From Calvatia gigantea (taxonomy: Eukaryota > Basidiomycota > Agaricomycetes > Agaricales > Lycoperdaceae): a stretch of 64,000 nt of DNA. The notes beneath the pieces are model-generated. The model did not search any database. It was not told the DNA's origin and saw only the letters and a program-made list of their open reading frames with translations. The DNA is taken from contig JACAAK010000001.1 of the NCBI GenBank assembly GCA_025093985.1, positions 1,922,001-1,986,000 of the forward strand, written 5' to 3'. This document shows, piece by piece, positions 11,090-22,705 of this stretch (position 1 is its first letter; the number at the start of each line of letters is the position of its first letter). The translations under genes were made by a program, and so were the position numbers.

Positions 11090-12236
11090 GCAGTCTGTAG
11101 TTGTTTTAAGAACTCCATGGCTATGGGGTTATTTGTGGTACTGATGTCTTTTCCTTTCCAGGGGTATCATCCATAATTTAGGAAAAATGGTATCTCTTCT
11201 ATTCCCCTATGTTGTTTGTCATTGTACTGAAATTCTGCCATGGGGAGCCATTCTGTCCAGTTATCCTGATTATAGTTGCAGTACAATTGAAGATACATTT
11301 CCATCTCTCTGTTGATATGTTCAGTTTGCCCATCTGTCTGGGAGTGATATGCCATTGATAGATTACATTCTATTCCTAGCCCCCTGAATAGTTTCTTTGT
11401 GAATTCTAATGTGAATTGAGGGCCCCAGTTGCTGAGTACTTTCTACAGCATTTCATGTAGCTTCCATATCTTATTTTGATACAGTTGGGCTATACCTTTG
11501 GATGAAACATCTGTTTGTGTTACTATGAGTCATATCATCTTTGTGAAACAGTTAACAATGACAAGTATGGCATCTTTCCTGTTTAATTCTGGCAATGGCC
11601 CAATTAGATTGATGCTGATTTCTTCCCAAGGTCCACTTGGTGTAGGGAGTGGGTGTAATGGTGTTTTGAGCAGGTTCATGCATGCCTTGCTCTTTTGACA
11701 GGCTTGGCATCCTTGGGTGTATCTTCTTACATCTTTTTATAGCATTGACCACCAATAGTCCCTGGTGATGAGTTCTCTCAGTCTGTGCTGTCCTGGATGT
11801 CCCACATCTGGGGTGTCATGGTATTGTCACAGTATCTCTTCTCATAGTTTTTGGTTAAGTGGCATGTATGTGCTATTTCCATTGTAGACAACACTGTCAT
11901 GTTCTGTGAAGTTTGACCCTTCCTTTTGTAGTTCTGTTGTAACTGCTGTCTTCTGCTGGGGGTTTCCTTGTATTTGTTCCAAGAATGTTGGTTTAATAAA
12001 TAGTTCTGTCTGGAGTAAAACCATGTCATCAGTGTCTTCTCTGTTTCCTGGTTTGGCTTGTATCCAGCTTTCTCTGATCATGGTGATTAGTTTGTTTTCT
12101 GGTTTATCTGGTTCTTGGTATATCCTGGATAATAGGTCAGCTTTTGTGTTCATTTTTCTGGGTATGTGTCATAAGGAGAAGTCATAGTCCTGTAGTCATA
12201 AATACCATCTGGCCTGGCATCCACTAGGTTTCTGTA
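11090..12236 (-). pseudogene. B2 integrase remnant
   Basis: Continues Pol after the insertion: NTKADLLSRIYQEPD, the linker, then the integrase core ending in AYHSQTDGQTEHINREMEMY and WLPMAEFQYND. Several stops are present. The chromodomain seen in B3 is missing because the copy is truncated at 11061 against a family A LTR. Integrase inserts the cDNA into host DNA. Confidence 0.75.
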
Positions 12237-14164
12237 GTAAAGAGGCAGAAATAGAATACTAGTGTGATAGGGATGTATAGCTTAGATTAAGCTGATGGAA
12301 TAGATATTTAAAGATTTCTGTACAATGCAAGTTCATAGGGAGGCAATCTAACAATATAAGAGACAATTCCACAAAATAACATGAAATAATGATGTGTAGA
12401 GAACACTAGAATAGCTAACTGCCTTTGCTAAGGAGAGTAAAGTCAAGTTATACTGTAAAAAGTGCAACTTGCATCCCTTATCTAAGAAGTCAACAAGATA
12501 CAGAACCTCAGGTACTCCCTAAGGTTTACCCTTATCAAGTCAATGACCAGAAGTGCACTGTCCTATACTTGTGATACTCCAAGTACCAGGTTGTAGTGAT
12601 GCAATACACTCTTAATCTAAGCTCACTTCACAAGTAAGCCTGAGGTCTTTTTCTTAGATTAAAAAAGTCTCAACCTTAGCTCAAGTTACTTAATCCAGTT
12701 AATCCTGAAAGAACTTATTACTTTGCTTCACTCAGGCACAATAGATTGCTTTGCACTGTATTCTGAAGGCTGGGCAATGGCTAGTAGGTTCCTTGCCATG
12801 TCCAACATCTCAGAAAGGGTTTATATATTATTTGGGTGCTCAATATGACAAGATAGTAATTACATGACTAGGAACATATTATCAAGCAAGGTACAAACTG
12901 GTAAATTAGATTATGTGCCCAAAGAGCCACAACCTATTAGATTAGTAGAACATTGGAAATACATGAAGATTCTGGATATCTGTTTGTTCTGGACTGTGTC
13001 CTAGCCCATTCTCTGGTTCTGCATTCTTCTCTAAATATGTAGAGGATCTGAGATTTCAGATGTCATGTGAATTGTCCTCCTATGTGTCCCTGTGGATTGC
13101 ATGTGAATATGTTCATATTTATCATTAGTGCTGAGTAATGTTTGTTAATCTAACAATGATGGCATTCCCTGCAAATATACTGATCATCCTTTTAGATTAA
13201 GCACATCAGACTTATTTCTCAAGTCTAGACTCATCAGAGGGGTCTCATAGCTCTGTATAGATGCATTGGAATAGTTTTACTACCTGGTCTGGCTGGAATT
13301 GTTACATGTATTACCTTACTTCATAACTAGGCCTGGATCATCTCCACTTAGAGAGAGGTTCAATGCTATAGTCCAGGAGTATTTGACAAGTCTCAATGAC
13401 TTCTGTACAGACTTTGGATTGCTCCCTCAAGTAGAAGCTCATGCTTGTCTGAGAAGTCCAAGTTAAATGTCACTGCAGTCCCCAAGGTTGTTAACCTTGT
13501 AGTAGATGAACAAAGATAAGGAAGTTTGTTACTAGAATAACCTAAGGTAATACAAGTGTACTACTTAAGGTTTATATACTAGCTATACATAAAAGATGAG
13601 TAATTATGTAGTAAGAGGGTATAAGTTAATGGGAGACTACTACAGGTTAATTGGTAATCTAAGCAGTCATAGGGAATGAGTAATAAATAGAGAAAGAAGC
13701 AATACAAGTTACAAGAAAATAGAGATGAGTAGATAGAAGTTTGCCAGGGGAAAATATGAGGTATAAACAGAAACATAACTCAAAATGAGTCATAAGAAGA
13801 TAAACTAGAAATACATGTGATAGATAAATAAAGATGGGACTAGAGTATATGGAAAAGAAAGGTCTAATAGAAGGTTAATACACTTAGAGGAGGAGTAAGG
13901 TTAGTCCATGGTTAAGTTCATAACAGGAATCATGACTGGTTGTATGGTACACTGTTAGAATTGCTTTTAGTTAAGCACAGTGGTCATTCCATAGCTGCTG
14001 CTATCCATTATCAATGGCCATAGTGTTCTACAGTGATTGAATACTCTTTTATTATACTGTTGGGCTCTTAGATTAGGTTGTACTACTACAGGAAGGTTTG
14101 ATGTAATCATTAGATTAGGCTTGTATGCCTTAGATTAGCAATTTTCAAGTGTGAAAATGGCTTT
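12237..14164 (+). mobile_element. Uncharacterised 1.3 kb insertion rich in TTAGATTA motifs (plus a nested LTR)
   Basis: Between the RNase H and integrase parts of B2 lies foreign DNA with no ORF above about 60 codons outside the nested LTR. It is bounded by similar sequences, ggtttctgtag at 12226-12236 and ggttctctatag at 14165-14176, which look like a duplicated target of about 10 bp. Inside, the motif TTAGATTA or its reverse complement TAATCTAA occurs repeatedly near both ends (12281, 12611, 12652, 12905, 12936, 13145, 13191, 14068, 14109, 14129). This resembles subterminal motif arrays of non-autonomous DNA transposons. No convincing terminal inverted repeat was found, so the class is unknown and the strand arbitrary. 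Confidence 0.5.
13300..13925 (-). mobile_element. Family A solo LTR with GGAAT target duplication
   Basis: 626 bp, minus orientation (TGTTACATG...TTCATAACA on the plus strand), flanked by perfect GGAAT copies at 13295-13299 and 13926-13930. It sits inside the cryptic insertion within B2, and so is a third-level insertion. Confidence 0.92.
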
Positions 14165-14168
14165 GCCA

Positions 14169-14495
14169 TCATAGTGGTTCTCTATAGTATTTGAGATTCT
14201 CATGGTCTGTCCATATTTCAAACTTTTCCTCTATGTCTAGCAAGTAGTGTCTCCACTCTTTTAGTACATGTACAATGGCCAGTAGTTCCTTGTCATAGAT
14301 CTCATAGTTGTGTTCTACTGGTAAGAGTGTGTGTGATATGAATGCAATTGGGTGCCATTTGCCTTTTTGTAGTTGTAATAGTATGCCTCCTAGTGCATAG
14401 TCTGATGCATCAACTTCCACTTGGAATTGCCCTTGTCTCTGGAGTAGTGTCAGTATTGATTCTTCCATGATGTGGCATTTTAGGTTATTGAACAT
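14169..14495 (-). pseudogene. B2 RNase H domain remnant
   Basis: About 108 codons with [22 protein letters not shown] and [13 protein letters not shown], the RNase HI-type domain typical of Ty3/gypsy Pol. It stops at 14169 because a foreign insertion begins a few bases to the left; the sequence resumes at about 12236. The first Met is only the first in-frame ATG. Confidence 0.8.
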
Positions 14496-14813
14496 GGTTT
14501 GGTGTTCTTTGTCCCATTCCCATGTTGGGTTTCCCTTGAGTCTATTTAGTGGTCCTGTAATTTTGCTGAAGTTTTTAATGAATTATTAGTAATAGTTGGC
14601 AAAACCCAGGAATCATTCTACTCTCTTGATGTTTTGGGTGTAGGCCAGTTCCTATACTGATTTTACTTTTTCTTCTTCCATCTCAATTTGACTGTGTCCC
14701 ACTTTCACTCCTAACATTGGGATTTCTTCTGCATTGAATATGTATTTTGAGCACTTGAGATATAGGTTGTACTAGCTTGCCTGCTCCAGGAATCATACTG
14801 TTCTTTCCTTTAA

Positions 14814-15400
14814 CTACTCCATTGTGTCTCCTGTGATTGCAAAGTCATCCATGTAGTTTACTATGTCCCCATTTTGTAGAAGATCTTTGAAGATGCTTGT
14901 CATCATCTTGGAGAAAGTTCCCAGCAAGTTGCTCAATCCAAAATATATAACTGTTGGTTCAAAGAGTCCTTCATTAGTGAGGAAAGTGGCTTTCCATTCA
15001 TCTCCCTCCTTGATTCTGATGTTGTTGTACCCCCAAATAATGTCAAGTTTGTTAAAGTATTTCACCTTGCCCAATTTGTTGATTACTTCTCTGATTCTTG
15101 GTAGTGGGGTTTTGTCCTTGACTACTACATTGTTTAGTCATCAGTAGTCTTGAATTAACCATTTGGTTCCATCCTTCTTTGGGATAAAGAAGGTGGATGC
15201 TGCATAAGGGGACTTTGATAGCCTTATCTGCCCAGATTTGAGGTTTTCTTTAATGAATGCTTATAGTTCATCCTATTCCTTGACTGTTATGTTGTATATA
15301 TTGGCATTTATTTCTCTTGGTGCATCATCTGTTAGGTTTATTTTATGATCCCATTTTGTTTGCTCTGGGAGTTTATCAAACATTGTTTTGTTGAATAGGT
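14814..15400 (-). pseudogene. B2 reverse transcriptase remnant
   Basis: The minus strand encodes the RT palm: KYFNKLDIIWGYNNIRIKEGD, then FGLSNLLGTF, then the catalytic NYMDDFAI segment. YMDD is intact here, whereas B1 and the 32 kb fragment have YMDN. Stops break the frame upstream and downstream (for example near 15100-15300). RT copies the element's RNA into DNA. Strand and order fit the rest of B2. Confidence 0.8.
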
Positions 15401-15445
15401 GCATGAATGGTTGGATGTAATCAGGCAGATCCTCTGGTTTGGTTG

Positions 15446-16075
15446 TGTTATGAACTTAACCACAGACTAACCTTACTCCTCCACAAATGTATTAACCTTC
15501 TATTTAGACTTTTCCTATTCTTCTATATACCCTGGTCTGATCTTTATTTATTTATTACATGTACTTCTAGTTCACCTTCTTATGATGCATTCTGAGTCAT
15601 GTTTCTGTTTATACCTCATATTTCCTACCAAGTGAACTTCTATCTACTCATCTCTCTCTTCTCTTGATTCATATTGCCTCTCTTCTATTCATTACTTATT
15701 TCCTATGACTCCTTAGATTACCAATTAACCTATAGTAGTGTCCCATGGACTTATGCCCTCTTACTACATAATTACTCATCTTTTATGCATAGTTAGTATA
15801 TAAACCTTAAGTAGTACCTTCATATTACCTTAGGTTATTCTAGTAACAAGCTTCCCTATTTTCACTCATCTGCTACAAGGTTAACAACCTTAGGGACTGC
15901 AGTGGCACTTAACTCAGACTTTTCAGACAAGTGTGAGCTTCTACTCAAGGGAGTGATATAAAGTCTGCACAGAAGTCATTGAGACTTGCCAAATACTCCT
16001 GGGCTATAGTGTTGAACCTTTCCCTGAGTGGAGACAATCTGGGCCCAGTTATGAAGTAGGATAATGCATGTAACA
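15446..16075 (+). mobile_element. Family A solo LTR with GGTTG/GATTG target duplication
   Basis: 630 bp from TGTTATGAACTT to ATGTAACA, interrupting B2 between protease and RT. Left flank GGTTG (15441-15445), right flank GATTG (16076-16080): one transition apart. The uninterrupted B1 sequence near 19100-19140 reads through this point and supports the boundaries. Confidence 0.88.
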
Positions 16076-16638
16076 GATTGGATCTGGTTCATCTTTTTCC
16101 TCCTATAAGTCTTCTGTTGTGGCTATACTTTGAATTTTGTCTGTGATACAAATATTTTAATGTGGGAATTGGCAGGTCAGTGGACATTTGGTGAATTTAA
16201 TTTCTCCTATGTTCCAATCTACTTCTGGGTTATGTCTAACTAGCCAGTTGTGTTCTAGGAATACTTCTGCTCTATCTTAGAGTTGTATGACTAACACTTC
16301 AACTTTTTCCCTGTGTCCTTGGATGTCTAGTTCAATTGTTGCTGTCTCTGTTACTTTGCCTTCTTGATTTGGTGTGCCATCTGCATTTAATACCAAGACT
16401 TGTTGTTTTAGTTTCTTTGTGGGGATTTTTTCTTCATCAATGAGTCTTTTACTAATGCTGCTGGTGGTACATCCTGAATTGATGATAGTATTTACTGTTA
16501 TTCTTTTTTCTCCAGTTTGAACATCTTTCTTTAGGTTTAGTTTGCACTTTTATTTTTGGGGAATTATATAGAATTTGTCTGATATCCTAGATACAAGTTT
16601 CTTGACTTGCAAGGCAGCACTTACTTGGAGTCCTCAGA

Positions 16639-16645
16639 AAAATCC
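16639..16645 (-). promoter_or_regulatory. Candidate -1 frameshift heptamer, copy B2
   Basis: On the minus strand the gag frame reads AAG GAT TTT TCT GAG GAC TCC AAG TAA. The heptamer G_GAT_TTT fits the X_XXY_YYZ layout, and the gag stop follows within six codons. Pol continues in the -1 frame. The same arrangement occurs in B1, B3 and the 32 kb fragment. Confidence 0.5.
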
Positions 16646-16677
16646 TTTTTTTCTTCCTGTTCAGCTTCTTCTACTGC

Positions 16678-16872
16678 TCAGACCTGTATTTTCTTGGGTG
16701 CAGTACAGGTTTTGGCAATGTGTCCAATCTTTCCACAGTTGTAGCAGGTTAGCCCCTTGTTTTTTTTGCAATCCTTGGCAATGTGCCCAAAGATGCCACA
16801 ATTGTAGCATTTGGGTTCTCCTTTGGTATTGAAAACATGATGCCTGCTTTCTATCTCCATGGGCTCACCCAT
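16678..16872 (-). pseudogene. B2 Gag C-terminus with two CCHC zinc knuckles
   Basis: 64 codons from MGEPMEIESRHHVFN to the end of the second knuckle. Both C-x2-C-x4-H-x4-C motifs are intact (CYNCGIFGHIAKDC and CYNCGKIGHIAKTC). In retrotransposon Gag these bind and package RNA. Downstream on the minus strand the GGATTTT heptamer (16639-16645) and the gag stop codon follow, as in the other B copies. Confidence 0.8.
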
Positions 16873-17069
16873 TCCTCTATAAGTGGTACCTGTACTGGTT
16901 TTCTTATCTCCTCAATACTCTGATGCTTCATATCCTTGTCTGATGGAGAGTATTGCTTTTTTCCATTCTGCATATGTGTCCAGTCTGGTAACAGGCAGGT
17001 ATCCTGTGATCATGTAGATAATGTCTTGTCAGGTATTTTTCTTAAGTAGAAACATGGCATGTTTACTGT

Positions 17070-17377
17070 TGTTATGGATTTTCACCAATCACATTGTATT
17101 CTGTTCTTGTCTGCATTCCTATACCACTAAGTACATCTGTTTCATCTATTTCTGTTGAGCAATCTCTGGCTATGACTCGAATCAACTACTACACCTACTC
17201 TACCAGACATTTCATATAGTTACCCCATCCATTCAACTGGATGACTCCCCGTATTTAAGCATACATACATCCATTGTATTCGGTATGCTTAACTATCTCT
17301 AGTTCTCTTCCCCTTACTCGCCCTCAAGTCTTAGCCCAAGTTGCAACCTGAGGTTTACTCAGACTAAGGTCGTAACA
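17070..17377 (+). mobile_element. Family B 5' LTR of copy B1
   Basis: 308 bp from TGTTATGG to GTAACA, aligned with the B LTRs at 22318, 31761, 33758 and (reverse) 35337. It is followed by the conserved leader TTTGGTTAAGTGTCCCC, where a tRNA primer-binding site is expected, although I cannot match it to a particular tRNA. It is inserted in the gag of B2; the left flank is ACTGT. B1 has no 3' LTR in this window. Confidence 0.85.
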
Positions 17378-17458
17378 TTTGGTTAAGTGTCCCCACCTCA
17401 CCTTGCAAAGGAGTAGGCTGAAACAGGCCTGAACAAAAGACAATCCAGGAGCTAGTAT

Positions 17459-18583
17459 ATGAGCTCAAACCTAGATGAATACAGAGAACCGAATCTTGAA
17501 GTCACTGACGATGAATCTGAAACATCAGATGAAGAAGAAATAGGGAACCCTGAAGTACCTGAAGAACCAACCAGAGAAACACATGACGAACCCGGAGCAA
17601 ACCCAGCAGAAGAAGAAGTATTATCAGAACTTCTAAACAAACTCGACCTAGCAGAGGAAGAGTTAGTCCATCAGGAGAAATCAGACAAATCAAGCTCAGA
17701 TGAAACAGAATCAGAGACCAACTCCAATATGACTGACAATGCAGTAGTACCTGCGACAGCACCCAGTGGAAAAGGCTTAGTGCCAGACCCGGGTTTTTTC
17801 GATAACACCCGCACCAAGTTCAATAACTGGTGGAGAGCAATGATGCTCTTCATGAAGTTCAACAAAATAGTCTCAGCAGATGATAAAGCCATAGCAGTCT
17901 TAGCTAGACTGAGAGGAGGAACAGCAGGAGCCTATGTGGCAATGAAGGCCCTACAAATCTTAGACAGAGAAGACTCAGTGGACTGAAAAGTATTTTCTGA
18001 AGACTTTAGGAAAACCTTCTCCAATGATGCCTTGAACAGCAAAGCAGAATGGCAAATCGAGAAGTTCAAACAAGGAAACAAGAACACTGCCAACTACCTA
18101 ATTGAATTCCAAGTCCTAAAGAGCAAGGCGAAAACAGATAATAAGCATGCGATGTTCCTACTCAAAAAAAACACTAGGCAAGACATCATCCACACTATTA
18201 CAGGCTACCTACCTAGCACCAGGCCAGACACCTATGCAGAATGGACAGAAGCCATCCTTGCCATAGAACAAGGATATGAAGCATCAGAATACTGAGGAGA
18301 TAAGAAAACCAACACTGGAACAACCTATGGAGGAATGGGAGAACCAATGGAGATAGGAAGCCAATGCCACACTTTCAATGCTGAAGGGAAACCTAAATGC
18401 TATAACTACGGCATTTTTGGACATATGGCCAAAGATTGCAAGAAACCCAAGGGGTTAACCTGCTACAACTGCAGAAAAACGGGCCACATAGCAAATGTCT
18501 GTACTGCACCAAAGAAGATACAGGTCCAAGGAGTAGAAGAAGTCAATGAAGAAAAGAAGGATTTTTCCAAAGACTCCAAGTAG
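17459..18583 (+). pseudogene. B1 gag (three or more lesions)
   Basis: Starts at ATG 17459 (MSSNLDEYREPNL) with a very acidic Asp/Glu/Ser-rich N-terminus of about 110 residues. A gag core follows (FDNTRTKFNNWWRAMMLFMKFNKI; DFRKTF; EWQIEKFKQGNKNTA), then two zinc knuckles near 18396-18500. TGA replaces Trp at about 17984 and another TGA lies at 18293. The first knuckle reads C-Y-N-Y instead of C-Y-N-C. The natural stop TAG is at 18581-18583, 16 nt after the GGATTTT heptamer. G-to-A and C-to-T transitions account for the lesions seen. Gag would form the particle. Confidence 0.8.
18559..18565 (+). promoter_or_regulatory. Candidate -1 frameshift heptamer at the B1 gag-pol junction
   Basis: Gag frame AAG GAT TTT TCC AAA GAC TCC AAG TAG. 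G_GAT_TTT has the X_XXY_YYZ form, and pol ([11 protein letters not shown]...) is open in the -1 frame across this point. GGAUUUU is, from established knowledge, the shift site of red clover necrotic mosaic virus. Conservation in four B copies supports a role; activity is inferred. Confidence 0.55.
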
Positions 18584-21315
18584 GTGCTACCTCAAGAGTC
18601 AGAAAGCTTGTACCTAGAATATCAGACAAATTCTATATGATTCCTCAGAGAAGAAAGCACAAACTAAACCTAAAAGGGAAAATACAAATGGCAAGAAAAG
18701 AGATAACAGTGGACATGATTGTCGACTTAGGGTGCACAACCAGCAGTATCAGCAAAAAACTGGTAGACAAGGAAAAACTTCCCACCCGAAAACTGGAACA
18801 ACAAATCTTGGTATTAAACACAGATGGAACACCAAACCAGGGCAGCAAAGTAACGGAAACAGCCACAATTGACATAGATATCCAAGGACACAAAGAACAA
18901 ATTGAAGTGTCAGTTGTACAACTACAAGACTGCACAGAGGTCTTCCTGGGATATGACTGGCTGGTCAAATATAACCCAGAGGTAGACTGGAATAACGGAG
19001 AAATCAAGTTCACCTGGTGTCCACCAAAATGTCAATTCCCCCACCGAAACATCCCCATCACAGAAAAAATACAGAGCATGGCCACTACAGAAGATTTATG
19101 GAAAGAAGAAGATGAACCTGACCTAACCAAACTGGAAGATCTACCAGACTACATACAACCATTCACACATCTGTTCAACAAAACAACATTCGACAAGCTC
19201 CCAGAACAAACTGAATGGGACCACAAAATAACCTTAATAGAGGATGCCCCAAAGGAGATAAGTACAGGGACATACAATATGACAGTCAAAGAACAGAACA
19301 AACTCAAATTGTTCATCAAAGAAAACCTAGAATCGGAATGAATATGACCATCAAAATCCCCATATGCAGCACCAACCTTCTTTATCCCCAAGAAAGACAG
19401 ATCCAAGAGATTAATTCAGGACTATAGATGATTAAACAATGTGGTAATCAAGGACAAAATGCCACTACCAAGAATTGGCAAGGTGATCGACAAGCTTGGG
19501 AAGGCCAAGTATTTCAATAAACTCAACATCATTTGGGGGTATAACAATGTCAGGATCAAGGAAGGAGACAAATGGAAAGTGGTGTTCCTCACCAATGAAG
19601 GGCTTTTTGAATCAATAGTCATGTATTTTGGACTCAGCAACTCACCAGGGACCTTCTCCAGAATGATGACAAGCATCTTCCATAATCTCTTGTAAAATGG
19701 AGATGTAGTAAACTACATGGACAACTTCACCATTCCTGGCAATACCAAGGAACAACTAAAAGAATAGACAATATGATTCCTGGAGCATGCAGCACAGTAC
19801 AACCTATGTTTCAAATGAACCAAATGCATCTTCGATGCAGAAGAAATCCCTATATTAGGAGTCAAAGTAGGACATGGGCAAATCGAAATGGAAGAAGAAA
19901 AAGTCAAATCAGTACAAAACTGGCCAGAACCCAAAAATACAAAAGGGATAGAAAGATTCCTGGGCTTCACCAACTACTACCGATGTTTCATCAAAAACTT
20001 CAGCAAGATCGCAGGGCCACTAAACAAACTCAAGGAAGCAACCATATAGGAATGGAATCAAGAACACCAGGTGGCCTTTGATCATCTTAAAAAGTGCATC
20101 ACTGAAGAACCTGTGCTAACCCTACCACAAAGACAAGGATAGATCAGGGTAGAAGTTGACACATCAGATTATGTGTTAGGAGGTGTGTTATCACAGCTAC
20201 AGGAAGCCAAATGGCACCCAATCACCTTCACATCATGAACGCTATCACCAGCAGAACATAACTACAAAATATATGACAAAGAACTATTAGCCATCATCCA
20301 TGCCCTGAAGGAATGGAGACACTACCTGCTAGATGCTGAAGAAAAATTTGAAATCTGGACTGACCATGAAAATCTAAAATACTACCGAGAACTGCAAAAA
20401 CTGAATGGACGACAAGCCCAATAGTACCTATGCTTACAAGACTATGACTTCACACTGCGACATGTACCTAGAAAAACAAACATAAAGGCTGACCTGTTGT
20501 CCCAGATCCACCAAATACCAGAAGGACAAGAAAGCAAACTAGTCACCATGATCCGAGAAAGCTGACTGCAAACAGAAAACACAGACGACATGGTGCTCTT
20601 ATGAGCCAAACTATTCCTTGAGCCAACATTCCTGGAACAGATCCGGAACAAGGCCCAGTACAAGACAGCAGTTCTTACCGAGCTGAGAAAACTGGAGTCC
20701 AAGCTCACCAAAGACCATGGAATTATCTACAGACAAAATAGCACATATGTCCCACCTGACCCAAAATTATGGGAAGAAATTCTGGCACAATATCATGACA
20801 TTCTGGATGCAGGACACCCAAGTCAGCATAGGATGATGGAACTAATCAACCACGACTACTGGTGGCCAACAATGAGAAAAGATGTGAAGAGGTACATCCG
20901 GGGGTGCCAAGCCTGCCAGAGAAACAAAGCTAGAATAACACCACTTAAATCACTGCTTTATCCCCTCCCCATACCAAATGGGCCTTGGGAAGAAATCAGC
21001 ATCGACATGATCAGGCCACTGCCAGAATTAGAAGGGAAGGACGTGATACTAGTCATTGTCGATCGATTCACAAAGATGATACAACTCATAGCAACAACAA
21101 TGGACATTTCATCCAAAGACATTGCAAGGATTTATTGAAATGAAATATGGAAGCTGCATGGCCTGCCAAGGAAAGTGCTAAGCAACTGAGGACCCCAGTT
21201 CACATCAGAATTCACAAAGGAGCTATTCAAAGGGCTTGGCATAGAATAAAACCTATCCATGGCATATCACCCACAAACCAATGGACAAACAAAACACATT
21301 AACAAAGAAGTGGAA
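18566..21315 (+). pseudogene. B1 pol: protease, RT, RNase H, integrase (truncated)
   Basis: In the -1 frame after the heptamer: protease (about 18690-18990, active-site triad D-L-G instead of D-S-G, ending LGYDWL), a linker, RT (19340-20080; KYFNKLNIIWGYNN, FGLSNSPGTFSRMM, catalytic motif YMDN instead of YMDD), RNase H (20150-20400), and integrase (20750-21315; zinc motif ending GCQACQRNK, core ISIDMIRPLPE). Many Trp-to-stop and Gln-to-stop changes are present. The copy ends abruptly at 21315, before the end of integrase, at a junction with an antisense B fragment. It is catalytically dead on both protease and RT criteria. Confidence 0.8.
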
Positions 21316-21429
21316 ATCTGTATTTTAAGAATGTTGTACTATTGGGGTTGTTTGTTGTGGAACAATTTTTTCCTTTCCAAGGGTACCATCCATAGTTTAG
21401 GAAGAATGGTGTTTCCTGTGTTCTACTGT
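21316..21429 (-). mobile_element. Antisense family B integrase fragment
   Basis: About 110 bp; its reverse complement matches the integrase C-terminal region of B3 at about 29420-29520 (the FYLNYGQHPWKGK region). It faces the truncated end of B1 head to head, so an inversion or end-joining event made the B1 breakpoint. Confidence 0.6.
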
Positions 21430-21899
21430 TGTTGGAGTGAGGTTCACCCATTCCTAAGCAAACCTGATATCTAAAAATATATGTTGATATTAAAGGGGAC
21501 TCTTCTCAAAGGCTTATTAAGGCTATCAATACAAGTCTTTACTCAAGGATTAAATGTTTATATAGAGAGTGTTATTAAGAGAGAGAGAGTTCAGTCTTAA
21601 CATTGCTTATTGAGTAGATAAAGGCTCTAATATTGAGTCTCCACCTAACCAAGTAGAAATGATGCTTTCTACTTGTCAGTGTCAACAGGTTTATATACAC
21701 ATCCTTTGTATGCTAGTGTGTATGTATTGATGTAGATAAGAATGCAGTTATATATAATGATTAGATGATAAGGTGTAAATGTAGATGAGTAATTATAAAG
21801 TGGTACAACTTCTATGTATTGCATAATAGATTTAGAATGTGACTTTATCTAATAGATAAGATAAGAGAAATATTTGTCTAAAGAGATATATTCATAACA
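21430..21899 (-). mobile_element. LTR family C, second copy (minus)
   Basis: About 470 bp. Its reverse complement starts TGTTATGAATAT and aligns with the LTR at 5246-5774, including the block tttctacttggttaggtgga. It interrupts the antisense B fragment. Flanks are ACTGT and AGTGT, a possible imperfect 5-bp duplication. It contains a short GA-rich run near 21575. Confidence 0.65.
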
Positions 21900-22317
21900 A
21901 GTGTCTTGTAGTTGCTGTATAGCAAATACAACCCTTGATGCATTCTACTCAATCTATCTTGTATACTCTTGACCTCTGAATGCAGGAACATCTTGAGTAC
22001 ACTATGTTCTCAGGCTCCACCTCTACTTGGCAATCAGGTAGGATTAACCACATGTTGCAAGGTCTAAGTAAGGATTTGTCCTCTACCAAGACACTGCTGG
22101 TAAAGTCTTAACACATACCTACCTGTTTCCATACAAATCCCATACCTATGATCAAGGGTACAAGTTTTCAGGGGTACAGATAGGGATAGGACATGAAATA
22201 TCTGTGGGTTACCCATGATGTTCTCTAAGCAACCCTTACAAAACCTATATCCATGATCAAGGGTATGGGTTCTTACAGGTATAGGTGCAGATAGGCCCTG
22301 GCATACCCAGGGGTTAC
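21900..22317. repeat. No gene; two diverged direct repeats
   Basis: Nothing codes here. From about 22130 to 22310 two roughly 100-bp segments resemble each other: one around atgatcaagggtacaag (22150) and one around atgatcaagggtatggg (22252), each followed by a gtayagrtrsrgatagg-like tail. The 89-codon minus-strand ORF over this stretch is probably a by-product of the repeat. B3 begins immediately to the right, with GTTAC as its target. Confidence 0.5.
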
Positions 22318-22622
22318 TGTTATGGTTTTTCACTAATCAAATCGTACTTCATCATTGTCTGCATTCCTGTCTACTAGTACATCTGTTTCAGCTATTCCTG
22401 TCAAGCAATCTCCATCTCTGACTCATGTTAACTACTATGCCAGCCTGATCAGACATTCCATGTAGTTACCCCATCCATTCAACTGGATGACTTCCTCTAT
22501 TTAAGCATACATACATCTACTGTATTCGGTATGCTTAACCACCTTTGTTCCTCTCCCCTTACTTATCCTTAAGACTTAGCCTAAGCTGCAACCTGAGGTC
22601 CTAACAGACTAAGATTGTAACA
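22318..22622 (+). mobile_element. B3 5' LTR
   Basis: 305 bp, TGTTATGG...TGTAACA. Followed by TTTGGTTAAGTGTCCCC, the same leader as B1. It differs from the 3' LTR at scattered, mostly transition, positions (for example tcaccta versus tcaccaa near the start), so the insertion is not recent. Confidence 0.9.
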
Positions 22623-22705
22623 TTTGGTTAAGTGTCCCCACCTCACCTTGCAAGGAGTAGGCTGAAACAGGCCTGAACAAAACAAGACAACCCAGGAGCT
22701 AGTAT

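Larger units (their letters stand above)
11061..17069 (-). mobile_element. Family B chromovirus copy B2 (minus), with three later insertions
   Basis: Reading right to left: the end of gag with two CCHC knuckles (16678-16872), protease (about 16430-16490), RT (15400-14640), RNase H (14495-14169), then integrase (12153 to about 11090). It is interrupted by an LTR (15446-16075) and by a cryptic insertion (12237-14164) that itself holds an LTR (13300-13925). The gag N-terminus was cut when B1 inserted at 17070. The C-terminal integrase and chromodomain are lost at 11061. Ty3/gypsy order (RT-RNase H-IN) is clear. Confidence 0.85.

Noticed and set aside
21575..21592. GA-rich run (agagagagag) near 21575
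   Set aside because: A short simple-sequence stretch inside LTR C with no further structure.
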